From the NCBI GenBank assembly GCA_910585545.1, contig CAJUFN010000009.1:28304-92303 (forward strand): a stretch of 64,000 bases of DNA. Direction: 5' to 3'. Below the pieces are notes generated by a model. The model did no database searches and had not been told where the DNA came from. It was given only the letters and a program-made list of their open reading frames with translations. The stretch is from an uncultured Lachnospiraceae bacterium. Lineage in GTDB: Bacteria; Bacillota; Clostridia; Lachnospirales; Lachnospiraceae. Both the position numbers and the translations under genes were made by a program. Positions within the stretch are counted from its first letter, which is position 1, and each line of letters starts with the position of its first letter. Shown here piece by piece: positions 15,801-24,334 of this stretch.

Positions 15801-17112
15801 TTACGTCATGCAATAATATACACCCGTCCCGAAAATCTTCGGCAGCCATAGCAGAGCAGGAAAGAACCAGGGTGAGCGTAGTTTCATTTTCCGAAAGGAC
15901 CTCCGTGAGAAGACCTGATTTTTTTGCTTCCCGAAGGAAGGTCTGTTTGTCTGCCTTACAAGGCACGGTAAGAGCAATGCTGATTCCGGCGGCGCCGGTT
16001 TTTAAAGCTGCGTCTTTGCCAAATACATCTCGTACTTCCAAAATCAGTTTTTTGAGTTTTGCCGAATAAAGTCTTTTTAGTTTTCGCGTCTGAGAGAGCA
16101 GATGTCCGTCGCGGATGAATTGGCAAAGAGCAATTTGCTCTGTCTTAGAAGCAGTCTGATTGTAATGGTTACAAACTTTTTTGTAAGACGCTAAAAGACT
16201 TGGCGGGAGCACCATAAAGCTTACACGGATTGACGGCAGTAAGAGTCTGGAAAATGAGCCCATGTAGATGACATTTTTACCGGCGGAGAGGCTTTGCAAA
16301 GAAGGTGTCGGGCGCTGCAAATACACGAATTCATTCTCGTAGTCATCTTCGATAATAAGGCTTCCTTGGAGGGCGGCATGCTGAATGAGTTCTAAGCGCC
16401 TGAAAACAGGCATAATATCCCCCCATTTGGTCATATGGGCGGGGGAGACATAGATGATGCCGCAGGTTTTATCACGATAATGTACGTCAAATCCATAATC
16501 TGCAAAGACTGTACTTCCCTGAATGAAAGAAGAGGTCGGAAAAGAAACGGTTTTCGCCTTACCGAAATCAGATTTCATAAGGAGCGGGCATAAAATGTGT
16601 AAAAGACTCTGGGTGCTCGCGCCGACGACAATATCATCTGCGGTACATAGGACATTTCGGTGCGTACGGATATAATCGGCAAGCACTTCTCTTAATTCGA
16701 GTTCTCCTTGTGGTTCACCGTAGTCGATCAGTCTTTCATCTTCCCGCAGAGCGCTTTTGATATAGCGGCGCCAAAGGTCAAAACGAAATCCTTCTTTATC
16801 AATTCCGGTGGAAGCAAAATTGTAGCGGATCGTTTCTGAAGATACCGGAAGCGGTGCCGCTTTTTTGGTATGCTTTTTGGCAATGTCGGTGACATAGTAA
16901 CCGCTTTGCGGGCGTGCGACAATATAACCTTCGGCGGCGAGGGTAAGATAGGCAGACTCTACAGTAGTGCGACTAATTTGTAATTCTTTTGCACAGCGTC
17001 GAAGAGAAGGCATCTTACTTCCGGGAAGCAGACGTCTGTCTAAAATCGCTTCTTTATAATATTCGTAAACAGATAAATATAGTTTGTTTTGTTTCTGGTT
17101 GAGCTCCAACAT
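15784..17112 (-). CDS. MocR/PdxR-type regulator (GntR HTH fused to aminotransferase domain)
   Basis: A 442-residue fusion. The N-terminal GntR winged helix (~10-75) contains LPSLRRCAKELQISRTTVES. A fold-type-I aminotransferase-like domain follows (~100-440), with SFSRLLLPSIRVSF carrying the usual PLP-site context; the usual Schiff-base Lys position appears as SFSR here. MocR proteins use PLP as an effector. It is divergent from pyridoxamine kinase and an ECF S-component, the arrangement of PdxR regulators that control vitamin B6 salvage, so B6 sensing is the likely role. The start has GGGGGC at fair spacing. Confidence 0.88.
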   Translation of the reverse strand: MLELNQKQNKLYLSVYEYYKEAILDRRLLPGSKMPSLRRCAKELQISRTTVESAYLTLAAEGYIVARPQSGYYVTDIAKKHTKKAAPLPVSSETIRYNFASTGIDKEGFRFDLWRRYIKSALREDERLIDYGEPQGELELREVLADYIRTHRNVLCTADDIVVGASTQSLLHILCPLLMKSDFGKAKTVSFPTSSFIQGSTVFADYGFDVHYRDKTCGIIYVSPAHMTKWGDIMPVFRRLELIQHAALQGSLIIEDDYENEFVYLQRPTPSLQSLSAGKNVIYMGSFSRLLLPSIRVSFMVLPPSLLASYKKVCNHYNQTASKTEQIALCQFIRDGHLLSQTRKLKRLYSAKLKKLILEVRDVFGKDAALKTGAAGISIALTVPCKADKQTFLREAKKSGLLTEVLSENETTLTLVLSCSAMAAEDFRDGCILLHDVIKRLG

Positions 17113-17231
17113 AAAACTGCCCCCTTAAAATTTGTTATTTCTGGATATTTTTTAGATTCCACTTTAATGATATTCTATACAAGACGAAAAAAAAGTGCAA
17201 TAGAAATTATGACAGAAAGTGATGGAGTTTC

Positions 17232-18098
17232 ATGAAGAAGATAGCAGTGATTCAGGATATGTCAGGATTAGGGAAATGCTCACTCACGGCAGCAATCCCG
17301 GTCATATCGGCGATGGGCGTACAGGCATGCCCGCTGCCAACCGCGATTTTAAGCAATCAGACGGGTTATGACAGTTATTTTTATGACGATTACACCGGAC
17401 ATATGGATGAGTTTATAAAAGAATGGAAGAAACAGAATTTTGTACCAGATGGAATTTACACCGGATTTATTGCCAGCGAACATCAGGTAGACAACATTTT
17501 AAGATTTATACAGGAATTTGCAGTAGAAGGGACGCAGATTTTAGTCGACCCGGTGATGGGCGATAATGGCAGTGTATATAAAACATACAGTCATAGTCTA
17601 TGTGAGAAAATGAAAGCGTTAGTACATCGCGCGGATGTGATCACACCGAATCTGACGGAAGCGCTGGTATTGCTAAATGGCGCCAAAAATATTGAAAAGG
17701 AGTATGAGGCAATACGAGGCATCGAAGATGCGCAAGAGTTTGAAGAGAAAGTCAAGAACCTTGGATGTCGGTTAAAGGAAGTCTATGAGCTTGAACTGGT
17801 GGTGATTACCGGTGTGGAAAACGCAAAGAAAAAAAGTATGATTGCCAATCTTGTGATTTCAAAGGACGACGATACACTGGTTCCATCTAAGAAATACACT
17901 GGAAGTTATTCCGGAACAGGCGATTTATTCGCATCCGTTTTGAGTGCGGGAATGGTACTTGGCAGACATCCGGTAGAGACGGTAAAAAAAGCGGTCCGTT
18001 TTCTGGAGCCGGCGATTCGTGACGCGGTAGAAGAAGGAACGGATCCAAATGACGGAGTCTGTTTTGAAACGTATTTACATTATTTGTGGGAGGTATAA
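17232..18098 (+). CDS. Pyridoxamine/pyridoxal kinase
   Basis: A 288-residue ribokinase-fold kinase of the pyridoxal-kinase branch. It has IQDMSGLGKCSLTAAIPVI at the start, VDPVMGDNGSVYKTY (~107-121), the anion-hole motif SGTGDLFASV with the catalytic Asp (~230), and ITPNLTEALVLL. It phosphorylates B6 vitamers at the 5'-OH. It is the first gene downstream of the divergent MocR regulator, with the ECF S-component next at a 2-bp gap, consistent with a B6 uptake-and-trapping unit. Confidence 0.9.
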   Translation: MKKIAVIQDMSGLGKCSLTAAIPVISAMGVQACPLPTAILSNQTGYDSYFYDDYTGHMDEFIKEWKKQNFVPDGIYTGFIASEHQVDNILRFIQEFAVEGTQILVDPVMGDNGSVYKTYSHSLCEKMKALVHRADVITPNLTEALVLLNGAKNIEKEYEAIRGIEDAQEFEEKVKNLGCRLKEVYELELVVITGVENAKKKSMIANLVISKDDDTLVPSKKYTGSYSGTGDLFASVLSAGMVLGRHPVETVKKAVRFLEPAIRDAVEEGTDPNDGVCFETYLHYLWEV

Positions 18099-18100
18099 CA

Positions 18101-18649
18101 ATGGCAATGACATCAGAAAGGGCACATGCCCAAGGCAGAGGAAATGAAGCAGTAAAGAAAATGGTGCTGACAGCATTTATGGCGGCGCTTATCACATTAT
18201 TGACAGCATATATCTGTCACGTACCAATCGGAATCAACGAAGGATATATTCATTTTGGAGATGCGTTTATTTATATAGCAGCAGCCATCCTACCTACGCC
18301 CTATGCGATGGCAGCAGGTGCGATTGGCGCAGGTCTTGCAGATTTGCTGACGGCGCCGGTATGGGCGCCGGCAACGATCATAATAAAGCTGTTACTTGTA
18401 CTTCCGTTTACAAGCAAAGAGAATAAAGTGATTTGTAAAAGAAATGTTATGGCATTGTTTATGGCATTTGTGATTCTTGTGTCAGGCTATTTTTTGGCAG
18501 AAGGCGTAATGTTTGGATTTAAAGCAGCGCTTTTGACCTCCGTGCTTGGCAATGTGATCCAGGCGTCGGGAAGCGCAGCAATTTTTATTCTTTTTGGCAC
18601 GGCATTGGATCGCATGCATTTTAAAACACGTTTTTTAAAAAATTCTTAA
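18101..18649 (+). CDS. ECF transporter S-component (probable vitamin B6 uptake)
   Basis: A 182-residue integral membrane protein with about five or six helices (VLTAFMAALITLLTAYI, IYIAAAILPTPYAMAAGAIG, LFMAFVILVSGYFLAEG). The motif GYIHFGDAFIYIAAAILP is typical of energy-coupling-factor S-components, which bind the vitamin and pair with a shared EcfAT module. The ATG at 18101 is preferred because GGGAGGTATAAC lies before it. Linkage to the kinase and MocR regulator points to a B6 vitamer as substrate; this is inference from neighbours. Confidence 0.85.
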   Translation: MAMTSERAHAQGRGNEAVKKMVLTAFMAALITLLTAYICHVPIGINEGYIHFGDAFIYIAAAILPTPYAMAAGAIGAGLADLLTAPVWAPATIIIKLLLVLPFTSKENKVICKRNVMALFMAFVILVSGYFLAEGVMFGFKAALLTSVLGNVIQASGSAAIFILFGTALDRMHFKTRFLKNS

Positions 18650-18739
18650 ATTGGTATCATTTGGGATGACAGAACGTAGAATTTGTGTATAATAAGAGAT
18701 TAGTGGCTAAAAGAAACAAAACAATCTGAGGAGAATTAC

Positions 18740-19222
18740 ATGTTAAAACAATATGCACTGATATTTTTTATTTCTATGGTACCATTAATTGAACTGCGTG
18801 CCGCAGTTCCGATTGCGATTGGACTAAAGATTCCCATTGTTGCAGCATATGTGACTTGTATTATCGGCAATATGCTTCCGGTTCCGATTATTTATCTGTT
18901 TGCAAGAAAAGTATTGGAGTGGGGAAAGGAAAAACCGGTTATTGGAAAATTTTTTACATTTTGTCTGGAAAAAGGTGAAAAAGGCGGACGTAAACTCCAG
19001 GAAAAGGCGGGAAGAGGCTTATATGTGGCGTTGTTTTTATTCGTGGGAATTCCGCTTCCGGGAACAGGCGCATGGACCGGAACATTGGCAGCAAGTCTTT
19101 TAGATATGGATTTTAAGAAAAGTATAATTGCAGTTATGGGCGGTGTGATCCTGGCAGGAATTATCATGGGAGCAGGAGCAGCGGGAGCTTTTGGAGCGTT
19201 AGGAACGGTGTTTGGCTCATAA
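18740..19222 (+). CDS. Small multidrug export protein family (COG2426)
   Basis: A 160-residue membrane protein with four to five helices. It shows the family features FISMVPLIELRAAVPIAIGL at the start, NMLPVPIIYLFARKVL, and GIPLPGTGAWTGTLAASLL. These are usually annotated as putative small multi-drug export proteins, though the transported substrate is not established. The start follows GAGGAG. It has its own promoter region with TATAAT at 18688-18693. Confidence 0.85.
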   Translation: MLKQYALIFFISMVPLIELRAAVPIAIGLKIPIVAAYVTCIIGNMLPVPIIYLFARKVLEWGKEKPVIGKFFTFCLEKGEKGGRKLQEKAGRGLYVALFLFVGIPLPGTGAWTGTLAASLLDMDFKKSIIAVMGGVILAGIIMGAGAAGAFGALGTVFGS

Positions 19223-19251
19223 GTATATCGAAAAATAAATATGGAAAATGT

Positions 19252-19284
19252 AAAAAAGACATAGCATGCTGCTGTGTCTTTTTG
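19252..19284 (+). terminator. Terminator after the small export protein gene
   Basis: AAAAAGACATAGCA and TGCTGTGTCTTTTT form a near-perfect hairpin. It lies between convergent genes and can act in both directions. Confidence 0.8.
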
Positions 19285-19298
19285 CTGCCAAGCATCTG

Positions 19299-19622
19299 TT
19301 ATTCCTTTAAAAGACCGCGAATATAAGCGGTAGCAAGGCGTTTATCCTCCGGAGCGAGTCTGCCATAGGATTCTAATAATTGTTGTTGTTGCTCTGTCAG
19401 ATGCAGCTCTTTAATCTCATCTGCAAAGAAATCAGAAAGTGTAATTCCAAATGCATTACACATTTTTTGCAGAGTAGGTATTGTAGGAATATTTGTTCTT
19501 GCGGTCATATTACTAAGTGTCGACATCGAAAGCTCAGCCTCTTTCGCAAGGCGGTAATAACTCCAGCCGCGTTCTTTGCGTAGTTCTTCAATATGCTGTA
19601 TCACATCTGTATCACGTACCAT
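19299..19622 (-). CDS. XRE-family helix-turn-helix regulator, copy A
   Basis: A 107-residue protein. The Cro/C1-type HTH spans about residues 8-65, with SYYRLAKEAELSMSTLSNMT and IPTLQKMCNAFGITLSDFFA. The C-terminal helix is LHLTEQQQQLLESYGRLAPE. It is closely similar over its whole length to the adjacent upstream copy (19739-20065) and shares its leader, including GATGAGG just before the start. The pair arose by tandem duplication. It is likely autoregulatory; its targets are unknown. Confidence 0.88.
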   Translation of the reverse strand: MVRDTDVIQHIEELRKERGWSYYRLAKEAELSMSTLSNMTARTNIPTIPTLQKMCNAFGITLSDFFADEIKELHLTEQQQQLLESYGRLAPEDKRLATAYIRGLLKE

Positions 19623-19738
19623 AATAACCTCATCCCTGAAATAATCTATATTAATTCTATTTTAACTAACTTGTGAAATACGGATAGATATTAAAAGGAG
19701 TATTAAAATGTAGTGTTCAAATCAACAGTAATAAATAT

Positions 19739-20065
19739 CTATAATTGTTTCAGAAGACCTAAAATGTAAGCAGTAGCAAGCCGTCTTTCTTCAGAATTCA
19801 ACTGCCCGTAATTCTTCAGCAATTGTATCTGCTGCTTTGTAAGGTGCATTTCGTTTATCTCATCAGCAAAAAAGTCCGAAAGCGTAATTCCAAATGCATC
19901 ACATATTTTCTGTAATGTAGGTATGCTTGGAATCGTTGTCCGTAAAGTCATATTGCTAAGGGTAGACATAGGAATACCGGATTCTTTTGATAACCGGTAA
20001 GAAGTCCATCCACGTTTGTTGCAAAGATCCTGTATATGTTGTATTACATCTGTGTCGCGTATCAT
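19739..20065 (-). CDS. XRE-family helix-turn-helix regulator, copy B
   Basis: A 108-residue paralogue of copy A. The HTH has SYRLSKESGIPMSTLSNMT and IPTLQKICDAFGITLSDFFA, and the tail LHLTKQQIQLLKNYGQLNSE. The frame allows a start four codons upstream, but the ATG at 20065 matches copy A's start and has GAGG before it. Both copies begin R-DTDVIQHI. The intergenic stretches upstream of the two copies are also recognisably similar. It is divergent from the exported protein gene at 20202. Confidence 0.88.
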   Translation of the reverse strand: MIRDTDVIQHIQDLCNKRGWTSYRLSKESGIPMSTLSNMTLRTTIPSIPTLQKICDAFGITLSDFFADEINEMHLTKQQIQLLKNYGQLNSEERRLATAYILGLLKQL

Positions 20066-20201
20066 ATTAATCCTCATTCCCGAAATAAAATCTAGTGCTC
20101 AATTCTATTCTATCCTACTATACAAATTTCTATAGATTTTAAACGGAGTACTACAAATAATACTCAAAAGAGGTATAATGGTAGTACGGAGGTATAGAGG
20201 G

Positions 20202-20708
20202 ATGAAATATAAAAAACAATCAGTAATTTTGATGGGAATTGTTCTCGGAGTCAGTATTTTAACAGGAAAATGTACAAGAAATCCGTGCAGTTGGTGTGAG
20301 AACGGTCCCAGAAATATTTTGAGATTATATGAAGGAAAACAAGGCGCGGGACTTTTAAATATAAATTCATGGGAATTGATACCATTAGTACCGGAAGAAG
20401 AAAAAGAAAGCGGTATGATGACCATACATAGTCAGGCCGAGAAAGAGGGAAGTATGATAGAAGTGACATATAATATAGCCCAGAAGAAGACGCAAGGGAT
20501 TATTCATTTAGGGGAAAAGAGTATGCCGGACCAGAAAAAAATGAGAAAGTTTTTATGCAGGGATTGTGTGGAAAAATTCTTGAAAGAGTGCGAAAGTGAT
20601 GTCGTTTATTATGTATATGAAAGCGGAGCGGTATTGCCGATCATGGAAATGTCAGAAACGAAGATGGAGGCAGGATATGAGATTTGGCTGGGGATCGAAG
20701 AGGAGTAA
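20202..20708 (+). CDS. Unknown exported protein with cysteine pairs
   Basis: A 168-residue protein with an N-terminal signal-like helix (QSVILMGIVLGVSILTG) followed by C-T-R-N-P-C-S-W-C. A second cysteine group, FLCRDCVEKFLKEC, is at about residues 112-125. I do not recognise the family. The ATG at 20202 follows GGAGGTATAGAGGG. It is divergent from the tandem XRE regulators, which may control it. The paired cysteines suggest disulfides or metal binding outside the membrane, which is inference. Confidence 0.7.
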   Translation: MKYKKQSVILMGIVLGVSILTGKCTRNPCSWCENGPRNILRLYEGKQGAGLLNINSWELIPLVPEEEKESGMMTIHSQAEKEGSMIEVTYNIAQKKTQGIIHLGEKSMPDQKKMRKFLCRDCVEKFLKECESDVVYYVYESGAVLPIMEMSETKMEAGYEIWLGIEEE

Positions 20709-20812
20709 AGTTTTCTGACAGTAGTAAAATAAATAGAATTGCGTTATAATGTGCTAAATACATATTTTGAGTTTGAAGAATGGATATACCTGAAGATAAA
20801 GGAGAGTAAGAT

Positions 20813-22237
20813 ATGGATAGAGTACTGTTGCAGGGATTTGAATGGTATTTGCCAGAAGATGCAAGCCATTGGAAACGTCTCGGGGAACGCGCGGCAGATT
20901 TGAAAAAAGCCGGAATTACGGATGTGTGGATGCCGCCGGCTTATAAAGGAGCGAATGGATGCCAGGATGTAGGATATGGCGTATATGATTTATATGATCT
21001 GGGAGAGTTTGAACAAAAAGGAAGCATAGCGACAAAATATGGCACGAAAGAGGAGTATTTGCAAGCAATCGCGGCACTACATAGAGAAGGAATTGAGGTA
21101 GTAGCAGATATTGTGCTCAATCATAAGATGGGAGCAGATGGATGTGAAAATGTCCGCGTAGAAGCGGTGAATGAAACCAATCGTAATCAGATCATCGGCC
21201 GAGATGAAATATCTGCATGGACGACATTCTGTTTTCCGGGAAGGAATCGGAAATATTCCGATTTTTGCTGGAACCATACGCATTTTGACGGTGTGGACTG
21301 GGATGACAGGAAAAAAAGACATCAGATATTCCAGTTTGAAGGAAAAGAGTGGGATGGAGAAGTAGATACGGAGAATGGAAACTACGATTATCTCATGGGT
21401 GCAGATCTGGATATGAATAATTCGGAAGTGGTTGAGGAATTAAAACGCTGGGGCGAATGGTACATACAGATGACTGATATTGACGGTGTGCGTCTGGACG
21501 CAGTAAAGCATATCTGTTTTACGTTCTTCACTGATTGGCTTTCTTGTTTACGTCAAAGAACAGGCAGAGAATTGTGGGCAGTTGGAGAGTATTGGAGTCC
21601 GAAGCTGGAATCTTTGCTTCATTATATAGAAAAAAGTGGAGAGGTGATGAGCCTGTTCGACGTGCCGCTTCATTTTCATTTCATGCAAGCTTCTGTGGGA
21701 AACGGAAATTTTGATATGAGCAAAATATTTGAAGGAACGCTGACGCAGGCAAAACCGAATCTGGCGGTAACATTCGTAGATAATCATGATACACAGCCGG
21801 GGCAGGCGTTACAGTCGTGGGTAGAGCCATGGTTTAAGCCGCTTGCCTATGCATTGATTTTGCTTCGTAAAGAAGGAACTCCTTGTGTATTTTATGGAGA
21901 CTATTATGGAATTCCCCACGATGGAATCTTGCCTATGCAGAATGTGATCGATAGATTGCTCAAGGTGCGTAAAGAGATGGACGATGCAGGGCAGCAGGAT
22001 TATCTGGATGATCCTAATATCATTGGCTGGGTAAGAAAGCAAAATGAAAGGTGCTGTGCAGTGGTCATGTCGGACAGCGTTGGCGGAACAAAGAAGATGT
22101 TGGTGGGCGAAGCATTTTTGGGACAAAGATTTGCGGATGTCTTAGGTAACTGCAAAGAAGAGGTTGAGATTGGGGCAGATGGATACGGAACATTTCCGGT
22201 AGAAGGCGGAAGCGTGTCCGTGTGGAAAGCGATATAA
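20813..22237 (+). CDS. Cytosolic alpha-amylase (GH13, likely GH13_5)
   Basis: A 474-residue GH13 enzyme without signal peptide. It opens with LLQGFEWYLPEDASHWKRL, as in cytoplasmic bacterial alpha-amylases. Conserved regions: VVADIVLNHKMG (~100), GVRLDAVKHI with the nucleophile Asp (~228), WAVGEYW with the acid/base Glu (~258) and FVDNHDTQPGQAL with the transition-state Asp (~325). It hydrolyses alpha-1,4 bonds of intracellular maltodextrin or glycogen. The start has AAAGGAGAG. It stands alone. Confidence 0.93.
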   Translation: MDRVLLQGFEWYLPEDASHWKRLGERAADLKKAGITDVWMPPAYKGANGCQDVGYGVYDLYDLGEFEQKGSIATKYGTKEEYLQAIAALHREGIEVVADIVLNHKMGADGCENVRVEAVNETNRNQIIGRDEISAWTTFCFPGRNRKYSDFCWNHTHFDGVDWDDRKKRHQIFQFEGKEWDGEVDTENGNYDYLMGADLDMNNSEVVEELKRWGEWYIQMTDIDGVRLDAVKHICFTFFTDWLSCLRQRTGRELWAVGEYWSPKLESLLHYIEKSGEVMSLFDVPLHFHFMQASVGNGNFDMSKIFEGTLTQAKPNLAVTFVDNHDTQPGQALQSWVEPWFKPLAYALILLRKEGTPCVFYGDYYGIPHDGILPMQNVIDRLLKVRKEMDDAGQQDYLDDPNIIGWVRKQNERCCAVVMSDSVGGTKKMLVGEAFLGQRFADVLGNCKEEVEIGADGYGTFPVEGGSVSVWKAI

Positions 22238-22292
22238 TGTCTGGAAATGATGGTTTGTTGTTGTGGCAGGAAAGAAAAAACAGAGTGCACTC

Positions 22293-22321
22293 TTGATTTT
22301 TGGTTTTTGCGGTATTATAAT
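22293..22321 (+). promoter_or_regulatory. Promoter of ilvE
   Basis: TTGATT (22293-22298) and TATAAT (22316-22321) are separated by 17 bp; the gene starts 38 bp downstream. Confidence 0.75.
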
Positions 22322-22359
22322 GGGAAAAGATAAAAAAGTACACAAGGATGGTGAGTTTG

Positions 22360-23385
22360 ATGGAGAAAAAGAATATTGATTGGTCAAATATTGGTTTTGG
22401 TTATATGCAGACGGATAAGCGTTATGTTTCTAATTATAAAAACGGAGCATGGGACGAGGGGATGCTTACCGAAGATGCAAATGTGGTAATTAGTGAGTGC
22501 GCTGGCGTTTTGCAGTATGCACAGACTTGTTTTGAAGGTTTAAAAGCATATACGACGGAGGATGGTCATATCGTGACATTTCGTCCGGAATTAAATGCAA
22601 AGAGAATGGTGGATAGCGCACAGCGTTTATGCATGCCTGTATTTCCGGAAGACAGGTTTATCGATGCGGTACAAAAGGTAGTCGAGGCGAATGCGGCATA
22701 TGTTCCACCATATGGTTCCGGTGCAACGCTTTACCTTCGCCCTTATATGTTTGGCTCTAATCCGGTTATCGGGGTAAAGCCGGCAGACGAATATCAGTTT
22801 AGGTTGTTTGCCACTCCGGTTGGACCATATTTTAAAGGCGGGGCAAAACCGATTACGATTCGTGTATGTGATTATGACCGCGCAGCGCCGCATGGTACGG
22901 GACACATCAAAGCAGGTCTTAATTATGCGATGAGTTTATATGCGATCACAGATGCGCATGCACAGGGATATGATGAGAATATGTATCTCGATTCGGCTAC
23001 GAGAACGAAGATAGAAGAAACAGGCGGAGCGAATTTTATCTTTGTTACCAAGGATGGTAAGGTGGTAACACCGAAATCAGATACGATTCTTCCATCTATC
23101 ACAAGACGTTCTTTAATGTACGTTGCAAAAGAATATCTGGGCATGGAAGTGGAAGAAAGAGAAGTATTGTTTGAAGAGATAAAGGATTTTGCAGAGTGTG
23201 GTCTTTGCGGAACAGCGGCGGTTATTTCTCCGGTCGGAAAGGTGGTAAACCACGGAGAAGAAATCTGTTTCCCAAGCGGAATGGATGATATGGGACCGGT
23301 TACAAAGAAATTATATGACACATTGACCGGCATTCAGATGGGACGCATCGAAGCGCCGGAGGGATGGATCAAGGTAATTAAATAG
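22360..23385 (+). CDS. ilvE: Branched-chain amino acid aminotransferase
   Basis: A 341-residue fold-type-IV PLP enzyme of the class-II branched-chain group. The PLP lysine is K184 in GHIKAGLNYAMS. Other motifs are CFEGLKAYTTEDG, YLRPYMFGSNP and TRTKIEETGGANFIF. It transfers amino groups between branched-chain amino acids and 2-oxoglutarate. The ATG at 22360 is used because AAGGATGGTGAG lies before it. It is monocistronic, with its own promoter and terminator. Confidence 0.94.
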   Translation: MEKKNIDWSNIGFGYMQTDKRYVSNYKNGAWDEGMLTEDANVVISECAGVLQYAQTCFEGLKAYTTEDGHIVTFRPELNAKRMVDSAQRLCMPVFPEDRFIDAVQKVVEANAAYVPPYGSGATLYLRPYMFGSNPVIGVKPADEYQFRLFATPVGPYFKGGAKPITIRVCDYDRAAPHGTGHIKAGLNYAMSLYAITDAHAQGYDENMYLDSATRTKIEETGGANFIFVTKDGKVVTPKSDTILPSITRRSLMYVAKEYLGMEVEEREVLFEEIKDFAECGLCGTAAVISPVGKVVNHGEEICFPSGMDDMGPVTKKLYDTLTGIQMGRIEAPEGWIKVIK

Positions 23386-23391
23386 GATTGG

Positions 23392-23423
23392 AAAAGCGGA
23401 TCAGTTGAATGGTCCGCTTTTTA
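23392..23423 (+). terminator. Terminator of ilvE
   Basis: AAAAGCGGA and TCCGCTTTTT form a hairpin directly after the stop codon. Confidence 0.8.
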
Positions 23424-23508
23424 GGTAACAATTCAGCCATGCACAAAAATTTATGGTATACTTATTTAATATTGTTAGGTGATAAGATGGATAATAAAGG
23501 ATGAAGAT

Positions 23509-24261
23509 ATGGAAGCATATACAAGTTTTGCGGCAGTTTATGATACGTTTATGGATAACATTCCTTATGAGGAATGGATGGGGTATCTAAAGGAACTGTT
23601 TTGGGAATATGGGATAGAGAACGGCTTGATGTTAGACCTTGGCTGCGGGACCGGAACGCTTACGGAGTTGATGGCAGCTGAGGGCTATGATATGATTGGG
23701 ATTGATAATGCCGAGGAGATGCTGGAGATTGCGCAGGAGAAGAAGAGGGCATCCGGGCATGATATTTTATATCTTTTGCAGGATATGAGAGAGTTCGAGC
23801 TTTACGGAACGGTAAAAGGGGTGTATAGTATCTGTGATTCGCTGAATTATATTACAGAGGAGGCGGAGCTTATTCAGGTATTTTCTCTGGTGAATAATTA
23901 TCTTGATCCAGGCGGTATCTTTATCTTTGATTTTAATACGACTTATAAATACCGGGAGATTCTCGGTGAGCGGACGATTGCGGAAAACCGCGAGGAATGC
24001 AGCTTTATCTGGGAGAATTATTACTATGAGGATGAAAAAATCAACGAGTATGATTTAAGTCTGTTCATAAAAGAGGATTCCGGATTATATCGAAAATATG
24101 AGGAAACACATTTTCAGAAGGCGTATGAGCTGGAGGGGATGAAGCAGCTGTTAGAGAAATCAGGACTTCAATTCGTGACGGCATATGACGCATTTACCAA
24201 AGAGGCGCCTTCGGATACGAGTGAGCGTATTTATGTAATTGCAAGAGAGCATGGAAAATGA
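23509..24261 (+). CDS. SAM-dependent methyltransferase
   Basis: A 250-residue class-I methyltransferase. SAM-binding motif I is LDLGCGTGTLTELMA (~42-56), followed by GIDNAEEMLEIA and YSICDSLNYI. The C-terminal half is a beta-rich substrate domain (SFIWENYYYEDEKINEYDL). It starts EAYTSFAAVYDTFMDNIPYEEW, a common opening in Clostridia homologues of unknown substrate. The ATG at 23509 follows AAAGGATGAAG. It is probably co-transcribed with hslO. Confidence 0.88.
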   Translation: MEAYTSFAAVYDTFMDNIPYEEWMGYLKELFWEYGIENGLMLDLGCGTGTLTELMAAEGYDMIGIDNAEEMLEIAQEKKRASGHDILYLLQDMREFELYGTVKGVYSICDSLNYITEEAELIQVFSLVNNYLDPGGIFIFDFNTTYKYREILGERTIAENREECSFIWENYYYEDEKINEYDLSLFIKEDSGLYRKYEETHFQKAYELEGMKQLLEKSGLQFVTAYDAFTKEAPSDTSERIYVIAREHGK

Positions 24262-24287
24262 GATACAAAGTACACGAAGTGATGACA

Positions 24288-24326
24288 GAAAAAGAATAGA
24301 AGAATAGAAGAAGAATAGAAGAAGGA
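24288..24326. repeat. Purine-rich short tandem repeat before hslO
   Basis: GAATAGAAGAATAGAAGAAG and the following bases repeat the unit AGAAGAAT/AGAATAGA about four times. The repeat ends in the hslO ribosome binding site (AGAAGAAGG), so copy-number change could shift the spacing. Confidence 0.6.
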
Positions 24327-24334
24327 TGGAAGAA

